Assembly: GCA_002794785.1 (NCBI GenBank)
Contig: NBBA01000009.1
Span: 496,001 to 560,000 of the forward strand
DNA: 64,000 nucleotides
Source of the DNA: Coniferiporia sulphurascens
Lineage: Eukaryota; Basidiomycota; Agaricomycetes; Hymenochaetales; Hymenochaetaceae
Direction: 5' to 3'
The notes under the pieces: generated by a model
Seen by the model: the letters and a program-made list of their open reading frames with translations, nothing else
Databases searched by the model: none
Told to the model about the DNA's origin: nothing
In this document: positions 12,601-23,381 of the stretch, piece by piece
Layout: the number at the start of each line of letters is the position of its first letter
Numbering within the stretch: position 1 is the stretch's first letter
Made by a program: the position numbers and the translations under genes

Positions 12601-14370
12601 AGTTAAGGTCTGTGTCGACGCTCAATGACCATGACGCCAGCAAGTAAAATTGATGATGTCCAGTGACTTTGCCTGGCCTCCATTATCCCCGATCTGGGGG
12701 AGGCAATGATGCTCGAGCGCGTCTGACATCTGTTATCATGACATGAAGCGGATCTCGTCCCTTTTCCAAGGCTATGGGGGCAACGGTTGTATTTCACGCA
12801 GCCTATCCCAATCATAGACACTAATTTTCTACGCAGTGCTGGATACCGGGGGGAATATGAGGATGGATGGGGAGATCCGCGCACTGAGATGAGTCTTGTG
12901 TCAGTAATGTCCACCATAACTGCAACTATCAAGTGCTTCCCTTCAAGTCATTCATTTCTTCACATCTGTTGTGACATGAATCTGAACCATCCCTTGTACC
13001 CAGCTGCCATAGTAATCTCATTTACAGTCGCCGCATGCATATTCCAAAACGTATTCTCCCGTTGTATACAGAACGAGAGAATATTAAGGAACCCCAGCAC
13101 ATTCTCTGTGCGTGTCGACAGGGCTGGTCGAGCCTCGAGGTCTGTGGAGCATCTTGAGTCTGTGTAGCGCTAATTTTGCAGGCATCCCCTCCTTCCGACG
13201 GCACTTCAGGCGTAAGTTAAGGGGCTCATCACTTAACTACCGCGGAAAACGGCGGCGAACACCGTACTGCCACAGGACTCACCAGCGTATCGTGCCAATC
13301 GCCATTAGGGCGCCACATCAGATAGCAACGACGGTAAGTACCCTTTTGCATCGCATGAACGACTAGGCCCCATCCGCTGGACTTTAGTGATCAAGATGTA
13401 GCACATCATCTCCTCTCGCAGACCAAGGCGTCTGGGCGGTTATGTACAAGTCCATGTTGGCAGGCATTAGTATGTAAATTAATGAGCCAAATCCGTTCGC
13501 GCCGTATATCTCGATCGGCGCCGATACAATCCAACGCGATTGCTCCCTGAGAAAAAGATGGCATAGTCTTGGAGATGTCCCGGAGACCTTCCAGGTTTAC
13601 CACGAGTGGCATGACGCCTCGTGCCCTGTAGAGGGTCGTCGAATCTGCAATGAAGGAAGCGGGTTTCTCCGTAGCACTCGAACGCGGTTCCATGGTTCCC
13701 ACTTAAAGGCTATGAAGATTGGAAAATTGACCACCCATGGCATTGCACCCTCCGCAGTCAGGGGGGCCTTCCGGCACAAGTTATGGGCCCGGGGGATTTA
13801 TGCATACCCTTTAGACATTGGGAAACATGGGCTTGAAAAATAATGCACAAGATTTTGGATTAATTAAGTGGAGAGGGAGTTACTGGTGATAAGTGTTGTA
13901 CGTCAAAAGACTCACGGTTATGCAGATTCGAGCAGAAACTTCTAGTCTGGGGCTGAAGAAGGGAGAAGGAAAGTTAATACCGATATTCACAGGTCTGAAA
14001 GTGTTGGGCTTTCCTGGGCGGTCAGAAGCGGGGTGTCGAAGACCTTTCATACTCTGGCCCAAGCCGCTAGCTCTAAAAGGCAATCCAACTCCAAAAATGG
14101 AGATGCGAATATTGTGAATATTCATGTGATTGACAACTTGCGGAGAATTCGAAGTATCATATGTTATCAAAAAGGAAGTTATTAATCCTGATTCTGGCCC
14201 GGCCCCCGAGTCCCGGATGTTTTCCGGAATTCGAACCGTTACTTCGAGCGTTCTACGACACTAGCCCGTCTGCTAGTCCGAGTCCTTCCTCCGACTCATG
14301 TACTAGTAGCAAATACAACTAGCCCTACTCTTCACGACTCCGATAGCTCTTGCGCTCTTCCTGATAAACG
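9653..14370. other. 4.7 kb interval without recognisable genes
   Basis: By far the longest gene-free stretch here. Reading both strands I find only short open frames, none with a known domain, a plausible splice chain or coding-like continuity. AT-rich patches occur at 9780-10140, including tandem GGATATA units near 10063-10077. A minus-strand stretch at 13406-13780 has two open frames with somewhat protein-like composition, but they do not join. No terminal repeats, transposase, reverse transcriptase, tRNA or rRNA were recognised. It could be decayed mobile DNA, a lineage-specific non-coding locus, or a gene too diverged to see. The 5' end holds the promoter of the penta-EF-hand gene. Confidence 0.55.
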
Positions 14371-16090
14371 ATGACTTCCCTGCACCTCAAAGCTGTCATC
14401 TTTGATGTGTGTCCCCGCCTCCTTCCCCTTTTGGCCATGCTAATCCTTGGCAGATTGGAGGTGTCGTCGTTCGCAGTCCTCTCATCGCAATTGATTCATA
14501 TGAGAGAGAGAAATCACTCCCCCGGAACTACATAAACTGCTCAATGTGCGCTACTCGTCAATTAGAAGTCGGCCGTATTAAAAAATATTTCTTCCGTGCC
14601 CTTGTTCTTTCAATCTGCATCGAAACCGACATCATATCTCCGATCCACGCTCGCTAGCACGCGTAGAGGCCCCAGCGGTGCATGGCAGCGTTTCGAACGT
14701 GGTGAAATGCCACTCTTCCCTTTCTACGAAGCATTCGGACGAGAGCTCTCTGACACTGCGAACGGAAACATCTGGTATACTGATTATTGCCAACAACGTG
14801 GAATAGGCGAGTATCATGCCGTCAGCTGGGCAGCCTTCCCGTTTCTGTCTCTTCCCCGGATCGGAGTTGTGGCTTCCTCAGTGACTCCAAATACTGACGC
14901 TTGCTACTCGCTACAGAATGTCCAGAATTACCGGAAAATATCGAAATAGACGGTCGAGATGTGTGTTTGTTTTTCTGTTTCACCGCTCGCGCGCTTACCA
15001 TTATCCGGACCATTCTCCTGGTTGAACTTATTGCTTCCAGTTGTTTGGGCGAATGATGCGTGAAAGCGCTGTCTACGACGAAAAGATGGTCGAAGCCATC
15101 CACCTCATCAGAGGTATGCATTCAAACAGGCGGGGACGTCTGCTTAGTTCCCCCACTCCGTATTCTTGGTAGTGCATAGCTTCAGGCGATTTCGTCCATC
15201 CGGTTCTCCCTTAAAAATCTCATCTCTTCCTCTTCTCCCGCAACACGAGCTTACGGGATAACCTCCCATTCGAAAAAACGTGTTCCATAACATCGTTACT
15301 CACATTCCTTCTTTTCAACCCACCCCTATCCATACAGCCACCGGCCGATGGCGTGTTGTCGCTCTCACGAATAACTACTCTAAATCTGCAGAGACAGTAA
15401 TGGGCCCCGGAGCACTGTCCGGAGATGTGTCTGCGAAGGCCCGGTACGAAGAGGAGCTTGCCTTCCTCGGGTGGACCGACGGCCCGACGCCCTCGAGTAT
15501 GCGTGCCCTTTTTGATGATTTTGTGGACTCGAGCGACGTAGGGATGCGGTGCGTTGCGTAGCCCTCAAAGTGCCTTCGTTCGACGCTCCACTGATAGATG
15601 CATTTCACTGCCCTCCAATTTTCACTGAATTGATCTTTTTTTCGGGCGTCCCTTCCCCTCCCATCTCCCGTCTCCCACGACGGGCATGAAGTAAACCAGA
15701 CCCAGAGTTTTACCTCCTGGCATGCAGACGTAACAATGTACAGCCCGAGGAATGTGTGTTCCTCGATGACCTTGGCATGTAAGCATCGCTTCGCAGTTAT
15801 CTTCTCCTAGCTCCCAGGCTTTTGGGTTAACATCACCACTTCTCCGGCGGCGCACCGCAGGAACCTTAAGGTAGCACAGCGACTCGGCATGGAGACAATT
15901 CGTGCGTTCAATCTCCTTACATGCGTCGAAGTCATCCCTGACCGCATTTCGTTCTTTTTTGTTAATATCTGCATCCGCGGATTACGAACACTCAGATGTG
16001 CCCATCGGAGGAAGCGCCACAGCTATTAAAAGACTCGGGGAGAAGCTCGGGATCGCGCTGTCAGACCTGAGAGTCCCAAACAAACTATAG
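14371..16090 (+). CDS. HAD-superfamily hydrolase-like protein (ACAD10/epoxide hydrolase N-domain type)
   Basis: Haloacid-dehalogenase-fold protein. Exon 1 (14371-14406) encodes MTSLHLKAVIFD; a 47 nt intron follows and exon 2 continues IGGVVVRSPLIAIDSYER. Later exons read GPSGAWQRFERGEMPLFPFY, then CPELPENIEIDGRDLFGRMM, TGRWRVVALTNN (motif II Thr), RKPDPEFYLLACRRNN (motif III Lys) and EECVFLDDLGM (motif IV Asp pair). The final exon ends VPNKL with a stop at 16088-16090. Motif I is FDIGG: the second acidic residue of the usual DxD phosphatase motif is Gly, as in ACAD10-type HAD domains, so ordinary phosphatase chemistry is doubtful. The substrate is unknown. Exon edges between 14535 and 15260 are inferred. 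Confidence 0.82.
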
Positions 16091-16248
16091 AGTCCCCTCT
16101 CTAAGAGGGTATTCAAACTTCGTGCCCGAGCATGCACAATCAATTTCCGAAGCCCCTGATATGACAATACACTTTCCGTAAAAATTTCCAATGTGGAGCA
16201 GTTCGTCTAAATTATTATCGGAAAGATGTGTTCTATGTGTGTCTACGT

Positions 16249-17007
16249 TCAGAACGGCTTGTCCGATGCCGGGACCTTGTCCTCGTAGTAGCTTCCAAGC
16301 TGTCCACATAAGGCCCCAAAATGCGACGCGCGGCGAACAGAATAAAAAGGGGACGTAAACTTTAACAGGGATCACGAGGCAGACAGGATGCAGAAGGCCT
16401 ACCACTGGCGTCTTGACCAGGAACGTAGTCTTGATAATCGGAGTCACAGAGAGAAGCTGTATCGAAGGGGAGTAAGGGGGGCCGTACGAAGTCGACGCCG
16501 GTACAGTCAACCGAGTGCGCGGGAAGGGCGGGCGAGACGAGAAGACGCGTAGGGATCGTGCGGGGAAGACGTGCGCATGACGCCGAAAAAAGGAGCAGAT
16601 AGCAGATGAAGAAATGAGTGGCGGTATGATCAGTGCTCAGTGCCCGCGGTGTACATCCTGTGAGGGGGGGCACTTACGAGAAGCGCAGCTGATCCAATAC
16701 CAACACCCCAGATGCCCATGCTAGGCACCCAGCGTTTGATTGGCTGAGAGTAGAAGGATCCGCATCAGTTTTTGAGAGATTCAGGTTCATGGCGCGGTGC
16801 ATTGTGGACAGCGTTTGTGCGTTCATATTTTTGCGGTCGGGGTTTCGAGAGAGCGACGCGGTGCAGGAGAGTTAAGTTTTTGTGTAGACGTCGAGCATGA
16901 AAGAAAGGTTAGCGCGATCAGCTAAAGCTGATGGAGGGAGTGTGGTAAACGGCGAGGCGTACAGTAAGGTTGAAAGCAGGACCAGCTTGGTGGAGGACTC
17001 GCGACAT
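16249..17007 (-). CDS. QCR10: Cytochrome b-c1 complex subunit 10 (micro-exon gene)
   Basis: Small single-span subunit of mitochondrial complex III. No exon is long enough to stand out as an open frame. Exon 4 (16249-16299) encodes LGSYYEDKVPASDKPF then stop, the family's signature C-terminus. Exon 3 (16403-16456) encodes LLSVTPIIKTTFLVKTPV. Exon 2 (ending at 16678) encodes PIKRWVPSMGIWGVGIGSAA and two Leu, entered through a ctctcag acceptor at about 16756. Phases match at all these junctions. Exon 1 is less sure: the best candidate starts at 17007 (MSRVLHQAGPAFNLT, 16963-17007) and joins in phase. The result is about 70 residues, the usual size, with the membrane helix at GIWGVGIGSAALLLLSV. 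Divergent use of the 5' region with other genes is not evident. Confidence 0.8.
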
Positions 17008-17242
17008 AGCTTCGTCGAAGAAGATGGTGTAGAGGTGCGGCGCAAGCAAAGCAACACTGCTACGGTAGCACCCGGATGGATCCGGGTCAAAGCTTTCCCA
17101 CGGCGAGAACTTCTGAGTGGACTGCTCCCGTTGATTTGTCTTTAGGTTTAAAACTTTACTCTTTCTTTTATTTCTTTTTCGCCTCTCCCAAAGTGACAAT
17201 AGCTGAGTATGCTTCCACCCGTTGAAATCGGCGTGTATGGTA

Positions 17243-18010
17243 TTACCACATCCGCAAACTCTTTGTTTGTACTTGTTTAAGGGTGAGAGAAAAATAGGGG
17301 GCAAAGGGGGAGGCCAAAAAGATTTGCATGATGAGATTTTTGGGCGTGAATCCACAAAAACTCATTGGAAGGATTACAGCATCATGCTCTGGACTAACCT
17401 GTGGCCCTGTGGGTGCATTCAGCCCCGGATTATGAATCAACTCATCAGAGCGCCTGAGGGGAATGTGATATAGGGTGGGAGTGTGTGCAAGGCGCTGGAA
17501 GGTGTACCTACACTAGTACCTGCCTGCACGAAAATGAGCAGGAAGAGGCGCCTTGAAGTTTGATGCCGCGAATGAGAGTCTGACCAGGAGGATCAATTTC
17601 CCATGTCCCGAGAGAGGTGTCTTTGTTCTTTCTGCAATGGACTGCTCAGGAAAACTCGTTAGTCTTCCATCGCCTGATAGAAGTTACTGATTTTCTCATT
17701 ACTTCCCGGCCCCTCGGGTGGGACCATATGTGATATAGGTGCACCTGATGGTATTTTTGGTCAGCTCCGCTAGGAGCTGCAGAATAACGAAAAGCGGGCA
17801 ATCCTGATGTGGTATGCTAACGACATAAACGAGCGTTCCTCGCGGAATAGATCGAAGATTAGTCAATAAAGGGAACGGTCCGTCTAACGTACTTTTGTTT
17901 TACTTTTGTAACCGTTGCATGTACCTATGAGTCAAGGAGGGCCAGCGATCATCCTCCTCGAAGCCGCTCACGAGATTCCGAGTGATCTCAACCACTTGTG
18001 GATCGGCGAA
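17243..18010 (-). CDS. Possible unrecognised spliced gene or remnant
   Basis: I do not recognise this. On the minus strand a chain of open segments joins in phase: 17925-18010 (FADPQVVEITRNLVSGFEED), 17745-17891 (GTLVYVVSIPHQDCPLFVIL), 17520-17631 (GTWEIDPPGQTLIRGIKLQG), then a last segment starting near 17456 (LIHNPGLNAPTGPQ) and running to a stop at 17243-17245. Splice sites include ttgcag before 17631, a gtgcac donor below 17745 and gtacta below 17520. Codon choice in the segments looks coding. Against it, the first junction would need an intron of only 33 nt, no clear start is found, and no family is known. A further coding-like segment lies at about 18356-18514 (LAKLGDIWAIFGDEQRF). It may be a decayed gene. 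Confidence 0.3.
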
Positions 18011-18809
18011 CTGGTTCACTTAAGGGACAATCAACCCTCGCGCCTAAGTAACTGCCAAAGTTGAAGAAATCAGTCGTTGAAGGAATAATCTCAGACATTC
18101 CGTGCAAGTTTGAACGACATGTGCTTTTGGGGAATTGTGGCATATACGGTCTAGAGTGTCTCCGCATATACTCCCTTACTTGCCTTTTCCCGTGGATGCC
18201 GCCACAAGTTTTCTCGGGCGCTACTAGTTACTTTTTTTTGGTGCGCCGATACCCAGTTCTGCCAGTCACTGTCCCACTGACCGGCTCGAACGTGAACACA
18301 GTGGCTGTGTGGCGTTTCCCACGATGCTGTTTTCTTTCCTTTTTTATCATTTCCTAGTTAGCCCCGTCCCGATTCTTCCGCCGACGACGGTCTTGGTCCT
18401 GAACTCCTGGTATCCGCGACGACGTCTCAAATCTCTGCTCGTCTCCGAATATCGCCCAAATATCGCCTAACTTTGCAAGGACAACGATCAATTCTCATAT
18501 CTTCGTTGCGTCCACCTGCGCCCACCATCTAAAACAACGAGGGAAGCTGAGCTGAGCACGCGTTGCTGAACAACTGCTGCGATTCATATTTTGGAAATTG
18601 CGAGAGGTGCGCGGCTAACGAAAATGCTGATCTGCATCGTGATGCTCAAAATCCTTTTTGGCAGAGTTCTATTTGATCGAGCGCAACCCCTTTCTTCCAA
18701 GCTCTTCTTCCCTGACTCTGCCTCTGCCAATTCCTGCTTCGAAGCCAGCTTTGCTTCTTTGAAACAACCATTTGCGCACAATCCCCGTGCTTGCGGAGTC
18801 TGAGAGTTG
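18011..18809. other. Region upstream of NOP16, no clear gene
   Basis: About 800 bp containing the NOP16 promoter and, on the minus strand, open segments that might be 5' exons of the doubtful gene at 17.2-18.0 kb (about 18356-18514, and 18020-18160 reading MPQFPKSTCRSNLHGMSEII). Nothing here reaches firm support. Confidence 0.4.
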
Positions 18810-20040
18810 ATGGCGAACCCAAGACAGCGGCGGAAGACGCGGTCGTCGTCGCATAAGCCTGTGAAGCAGTCACGGAGAACAAACAAACTTTTGAAGAAGC
18901 AACCCCGTGTGTGTCTTTCATAATGGCTTTCATTTAGGGGGTGGGCGGAGGAGGAGGAACGTGGATGCGCTTGACTGACATGTCTGTTCTGCTCGCATCA
19001 TACAGCAATAAACGGGCCTAAGGTGCTCCAAGATGCATGGGATAAGCACAAGACTGTCCGACAGAAGTGCGTATGATCGACACTATTTTGAGTGTTTCAG
19101 ACTGCAGCGTTCCAATCCACGGTGGCTGGGTCGGGAACAATGTCATTCGAGTTTTGGCTTTCGTCTAGGCAATATGCTGACTTGTGATTATTTTTTTGGG
19201 GGACACTCTCTGCTTCTCGATTTGATAACACCCGCGTACTGCACACATGGTTACGTTTCGCTATCTGTGATGACGGCAGTTACGCTGCACTCGGATTGGC
19301 GCACTCGTTGGCTCCGACGGATTCAGGGGGCCAGGAGATGACGAGGGTGCACGCGGAAAGCGGCACTGCAGGAAAAGACAAGGGGAGGGCTATTGAAATA
19401 AAGGATAATGAACGTGAGAGGGAGGGGAAGCCGGGGATACCGCGTGGATACGGAAGGATTGTTCGTGATGGGTCAGGCGCGGTTGTGGATGTGGTGCTGG
19501 GAGAAGAGTCGGCGGACGGGGACGAGGCGGCCGCTGGGGTGGCGGCGGGAGGGCCTGGGAGAGTAGCCGGGATTGGCAGGCCGGCGCCAGAGGCGGATTG
19601 GCTTCTTGGGCACGGAGATGCAAAGAGGGCAGATCTAGATCCGGATATTAAATCAAAAGAAGTGCTTCGCGGTACGTGCTTATTATATCATTTTATTGTT
19701 TATTTTCGTGCGAGGCATTTCCACATCGGGGTATATGACTGCGGCGGGGGCAGCCGGTGGCGCAATCAATCGAGCGGGGATTAACTCTCTGTAATATTGT
19801 GCGCTTGCTGACGGCAGGTGATTTGCAGCGTTGGATGCGGTGTCGGCGACGGGAACGAGGCGGGTACGGACGACGTCAGAGGCGGAGCTGAAGTATCTAG
19901 AGCGGCTCATTGCAGCGCACGGAGAGGACTACGAGGGGATGGCGCGGGACCGGAAAAGGAATGTGCAGCAGTACAGCGCAGGGCAGATAGGGAGGGCCAT
20001 CGCAAAGGCAGGGCTAGGGGGGGCTGTGTCAGCAGTATGA
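18810..20040 (+). CDS. NOP16: Ribosome biogenesis protein NOP16
   Basis: Nucleolar factor needed for 60S (27S pre-rRNA) ribosomal subunit maturation. Exon 1 (18810-18906) starts MANPRQRRKTRSSSHKPV, the conserved basic NOP16 N-terminus. Exon 2 (19006-19066) encodes INGPKVLQDAWDKHKTVRQ, the family signature. Exon 3 (19280-19671) continues YAALGLAHSLAPTDSGGQE, then a Gly/Ala/Glu-rich low-complexity part, then RPAPEADWLLGHGDAKRADL. Exon 4 (19829-20040) encodes ALDAVSATGTRRVRTTSEAE, then LERLIAAHGEDYEGMARD and the conserved end NVQQYSAGQIGRAIAKAG. All three introns keep frame. The stop is at 20038-20040. The product is about 255 residues, the usual size. It is basic at the N-terminus, consistent with nucleolar location. 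Confidence 0.93.
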
Positions 20041-20406
20041 TGTACGTAATTGGGGAGTAACCGTGTTTGGGTTCGAGGCGTGTTAGCGTCTAAATGGCAT
20101 CGCATATCCCTGATTTTTCCCAGCGACCGTGACCGTGTTCCCTCTCTTTTTTTTCGTTTTTCGTTTTTAATATTCTCCCTCGGCCACATGCGTGCTGCTA
20201 CGATGCGATCTCTCGTGCTGATCATCGACCGTCCTCCCATATCCGACATAGACTCGGAATGTGCTGTCATGCTACTGCAAATGGGAATTCCTGCTGGTTT
20301 ATTCCGCCGTCCCTCCTCTTCTTCTCCCCGACTTTAAATACCCCTCCGTTCTCCCTCCCTCCTCCTCCCCCGACTATCCTTCCGCCCCCCCTCCGCCCCC
20401 TCCCTC

Positions 20407-23381
20407 ATGTCGCCAAAGTCCGACTCTAGCAGATGTCCGTTGCCGTCCCCGCCCCCCTCCTGCTCTGCCTCTCCAGCTAACCTCCCTCCAGCTCCGACGC
20501 GTCGCGCCGCCGCACAGCCAAAATCCTCCAGACAGCAGTTCAGCGCCTGTGGAGCCTGTCGCATGCGTAGGCGAGTCCAGCCCCTCCGCCCGCCACCCTC
20601 CTTACTAAATTGGGTCTCGCCCCCTCTCTTCGCGCCAACAGGGTCAAGTGTGATCTCAAGGACCTCCAGACCGCGAATCCCTCCGCCGGCCATGCTACCT
20701 GTTCAAACTGTAACGAGCGCGGTTTGAAATGCGTGTATGCGTCTCTTTCCCCGCCTTTTATCCCCTTCTCTTCCTTTGCGCTTCCCCCTCCCCGCTCATA
20801 CCTATATGCCCTCGCACAGTGACGAATTCGCGGAAGTAAAAGCCGTCAAGCTTCTCAGACGCGGTCGTCGTCTGCAGCAAGTAGAGTGCGTCTCATTTCC
20901 GTTACCCCTGTCAGCCTGCATTGACCCTCCTTACCTCCACTCCAGGGCTGTTTACGGCAAGGCCGCAGATGAGGAACGGAGGTATTCACCCCCCACTCAC
21001 TCCACTTGCATTCCAAAACTTCGCCCCGAATTTTTTGGCTCTCCCTTCTTCCGAGCGTTCCTCATTCAACGTACGTCCAGCTTCCGATCCTGGTCACTGC
21101 CCACGCTCCGGCGCTTGCCTGTACCGATGCTAAGCCCCTCTACTTTTTGATTTTTTCTCTCTCTAGGTCCGGTCATCGACCCTGTCGAGTTCCCTTCCAG
21201 GTTTTTTGAAGCTCATAAAGGCAATGCAGACGCCCTCGGCGGTGTCGGCAATCTTGTCTGCATGGCTATTGCCACATGGGCTGCAAGTTATGGCGTAAAT
21301 GAAGCAGGTGAACCCGATCCTCATGTTGGCCATCATGCTATACGTGCACGGAGAGACCGCACGAGCGTCATGGTGCGGGAGCTCCTGCATCTGATCGACC
21401 TCCACAGCGTGCTACGCAAGCCATCTTGTGAGTTGATAACGTTTTTACGAGATCGTAGTAAGACGTGTTCAATTCTGAATATCATTTCAGGGGATGGCGT
21501 GCGCGTACTACTTCTCGTTTTGCCTTTGACCGAAGGTGTGTGGGCTTTACGGTTGTGGATCTCTCCGGCTAAACTAGTTTACGTTCCGAACCAGACGTCC
21601 AAACTCCAATGGAAAGATTGGCTATGTACGAGGCGGCGATTAATCAGGTCTACACCCTATGCAGTCTCGCGTCGGTATCGTCAATAAATAGCGGGCAGGG
21701 CGATTATGTGGATGCTGCCGTCCGGGCGCGTATTTTCTGGTATGCACATGTACACGAGGGCGTCACTACCGGTCTCCGAGGCGGCCGCCTCCTGTTGTAC
21801 GTTTGTTTGTCGAATCTAATCTCTCTCTCTATAACCCACTACGCATTTCAGATCGGACGACGACCTCTCTGCTTTCGAGAGGACGTTACTCCCGGTTGGG
21901 ACACACATTCCTGCATCCGCCTTGGGCTATTCTCTGGCACTACGTTACGCAAAAATTCCTGTTCGACTTTCCAGCGTCTGTCGTCAGGTGCATGCCACAC
22001 TGACTGGGCCGAAGGCTCGCCAATGCGATGAGATCGATTTCAGCCAGCTTCATGACATCTGGAACTCTTTAGACCACGCATGGGAGGAACTTGAAAGTTT
22101 GCGCCACCTCCCGACCGGCGATTTCAATCAACCGCCAGAGGTCGACAGATTTGTAAATGGTTGGCAGGTGGGTAATTAAGAGCTGCCTTTAAAAATAAAT
22201 TCTTCACTGCAATGATCTGACTCGCATCTTTTCGCAGATTATTATATTTGAATGCTGTACGTCTTCTCTGATTTTCCCTCTGGAAAAAAAGTCCTTCCTA
22301 ACATCTTCCTCTTCGAATGCATTTAGTTAATGTACTACGAGACGCCTTGAAACAACGTTTGGTTGCTTGTCCCGACAATGAAGCAAATTTCCTCCCGCAC
22401 AGCCACTCGACACGCTCCTCCCGACTCTCACAGCTGGCTCAGCTTCATGCCTTTGCAGACACTCGGTGTCAGCAGGTCGCTCGACTTGTCATCGCCATTG
22501 TACGAAGGCATCTGGGCACCACCACCTTTTTCGAGTACGACGCCTCACTCGTGAGAGACGGCTGCTATTACGCTGGCCTTCTTCTCGCGGGAGAATCTGG
22601 AACGGAAGAGGAGTTCAACGCCTGCATTCAGGCGCTTCGCGACATGCGTTGGGCGTTCTCAAAGAGTGAAGAGCGTGAGCGTCGTTTGAGGCTAGCCTGG
22701 GAGCGGCGTCACGGTCTGGCGGCAGAAGTCCAGAGAAGAGCGGAGGCTGATCTTCGAGGAACCGTTCCAACACAGCATGAGTCCTCGTCTAGCCAATCCC
22801 CTTTCGGGAGCGCAAGTACGACGCCTGACGAAGACCGCATGCGCAACCCCCCACCGCCGCTGCTGATTTCACACACAACTACTTCACTGCATGATTCTTC
22901 TCCAAGCACTGCTGTGGCAGAGGACGGAGGATGGCCGGTGATGTCAGGTGCTCCTCTCGGCATGCACCCTCACCGCTCTTCTTCAGGCTCGCCGCCATTT
23001 GTGGGTGCGAACCACAAGGTCGAGGCGCTGGAATCATCACTTTTGCTTGCACCCATCAACGAACATTCCCTGACGGCTTCCATGTACTATCCACAGGTGC
23101 CCGAGATGGACACATTTGCATACTCGATTGTTTCGAATTCGACCTCCGCACCGCATTCCCCACATGATTTTACACCTCCGCGTTCGTCGACGGGTATGTC
23201 ATCCTCGTCGGCGACGTCGTTCCACGAAACGTATCTGGACTCTAGCGGGACGCCTTTCTTCACGGTGTCGCCGCCAGGATCGGCCCGAGGGACCGCAGAC
23301 GCTTCCGGTTCCCTGCAATCAGACAAAGGAGGAGCGTATCACGTCAACTACGGCGGTAACCAATTTTACGCTACCCCGTGA
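20407..23381 (+). CDS. Zn2Cys6 fungal-specific transcription factor
   Basis: Binuclear zinc-cluster regulator. The start at 20407 gives a Ser/Pro-rich leader, then the cluster: CGACRMRRVKC (C-x2-C-x6-C), a 16-residue linker, and CSNCNERGLKC (C-x2-C-x6-C). The cluster is split by an intron at 20571-20641 with a GC donor; only this splice gives the six-residue spacing. A basic linker follows (EFAEVKAVKLLRRGRRLQQV), then exons with RPEFFGSPFFRAFLI, GNADALGGVGNLVCMAIATW and ERLAMYEAAINQVYTLCS, the fungal_trans-like middle homology region. The last large exon carries RLVIAIVRRHLG and ends in a long Ser/Thr/Pro-rich tail with a stop at 23379-23381. Target genes are unknown; no metabolic cluster lies beside it. 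Confidence 0.88.

Noticed and set aside
14190..14270. tRNA-like T-arm word (GGTTCGAATTCC on the minus strand)
   Set aside because: Only three base pairs flank the loop, and no matching acceptor, anticodon or D arm could be placed around it.
9653..14370. CRISPR array or rRNA in the empty island
   Set aside because: No regularly spaced repeats and no rRNA-like segments; the host is a eukaryote.
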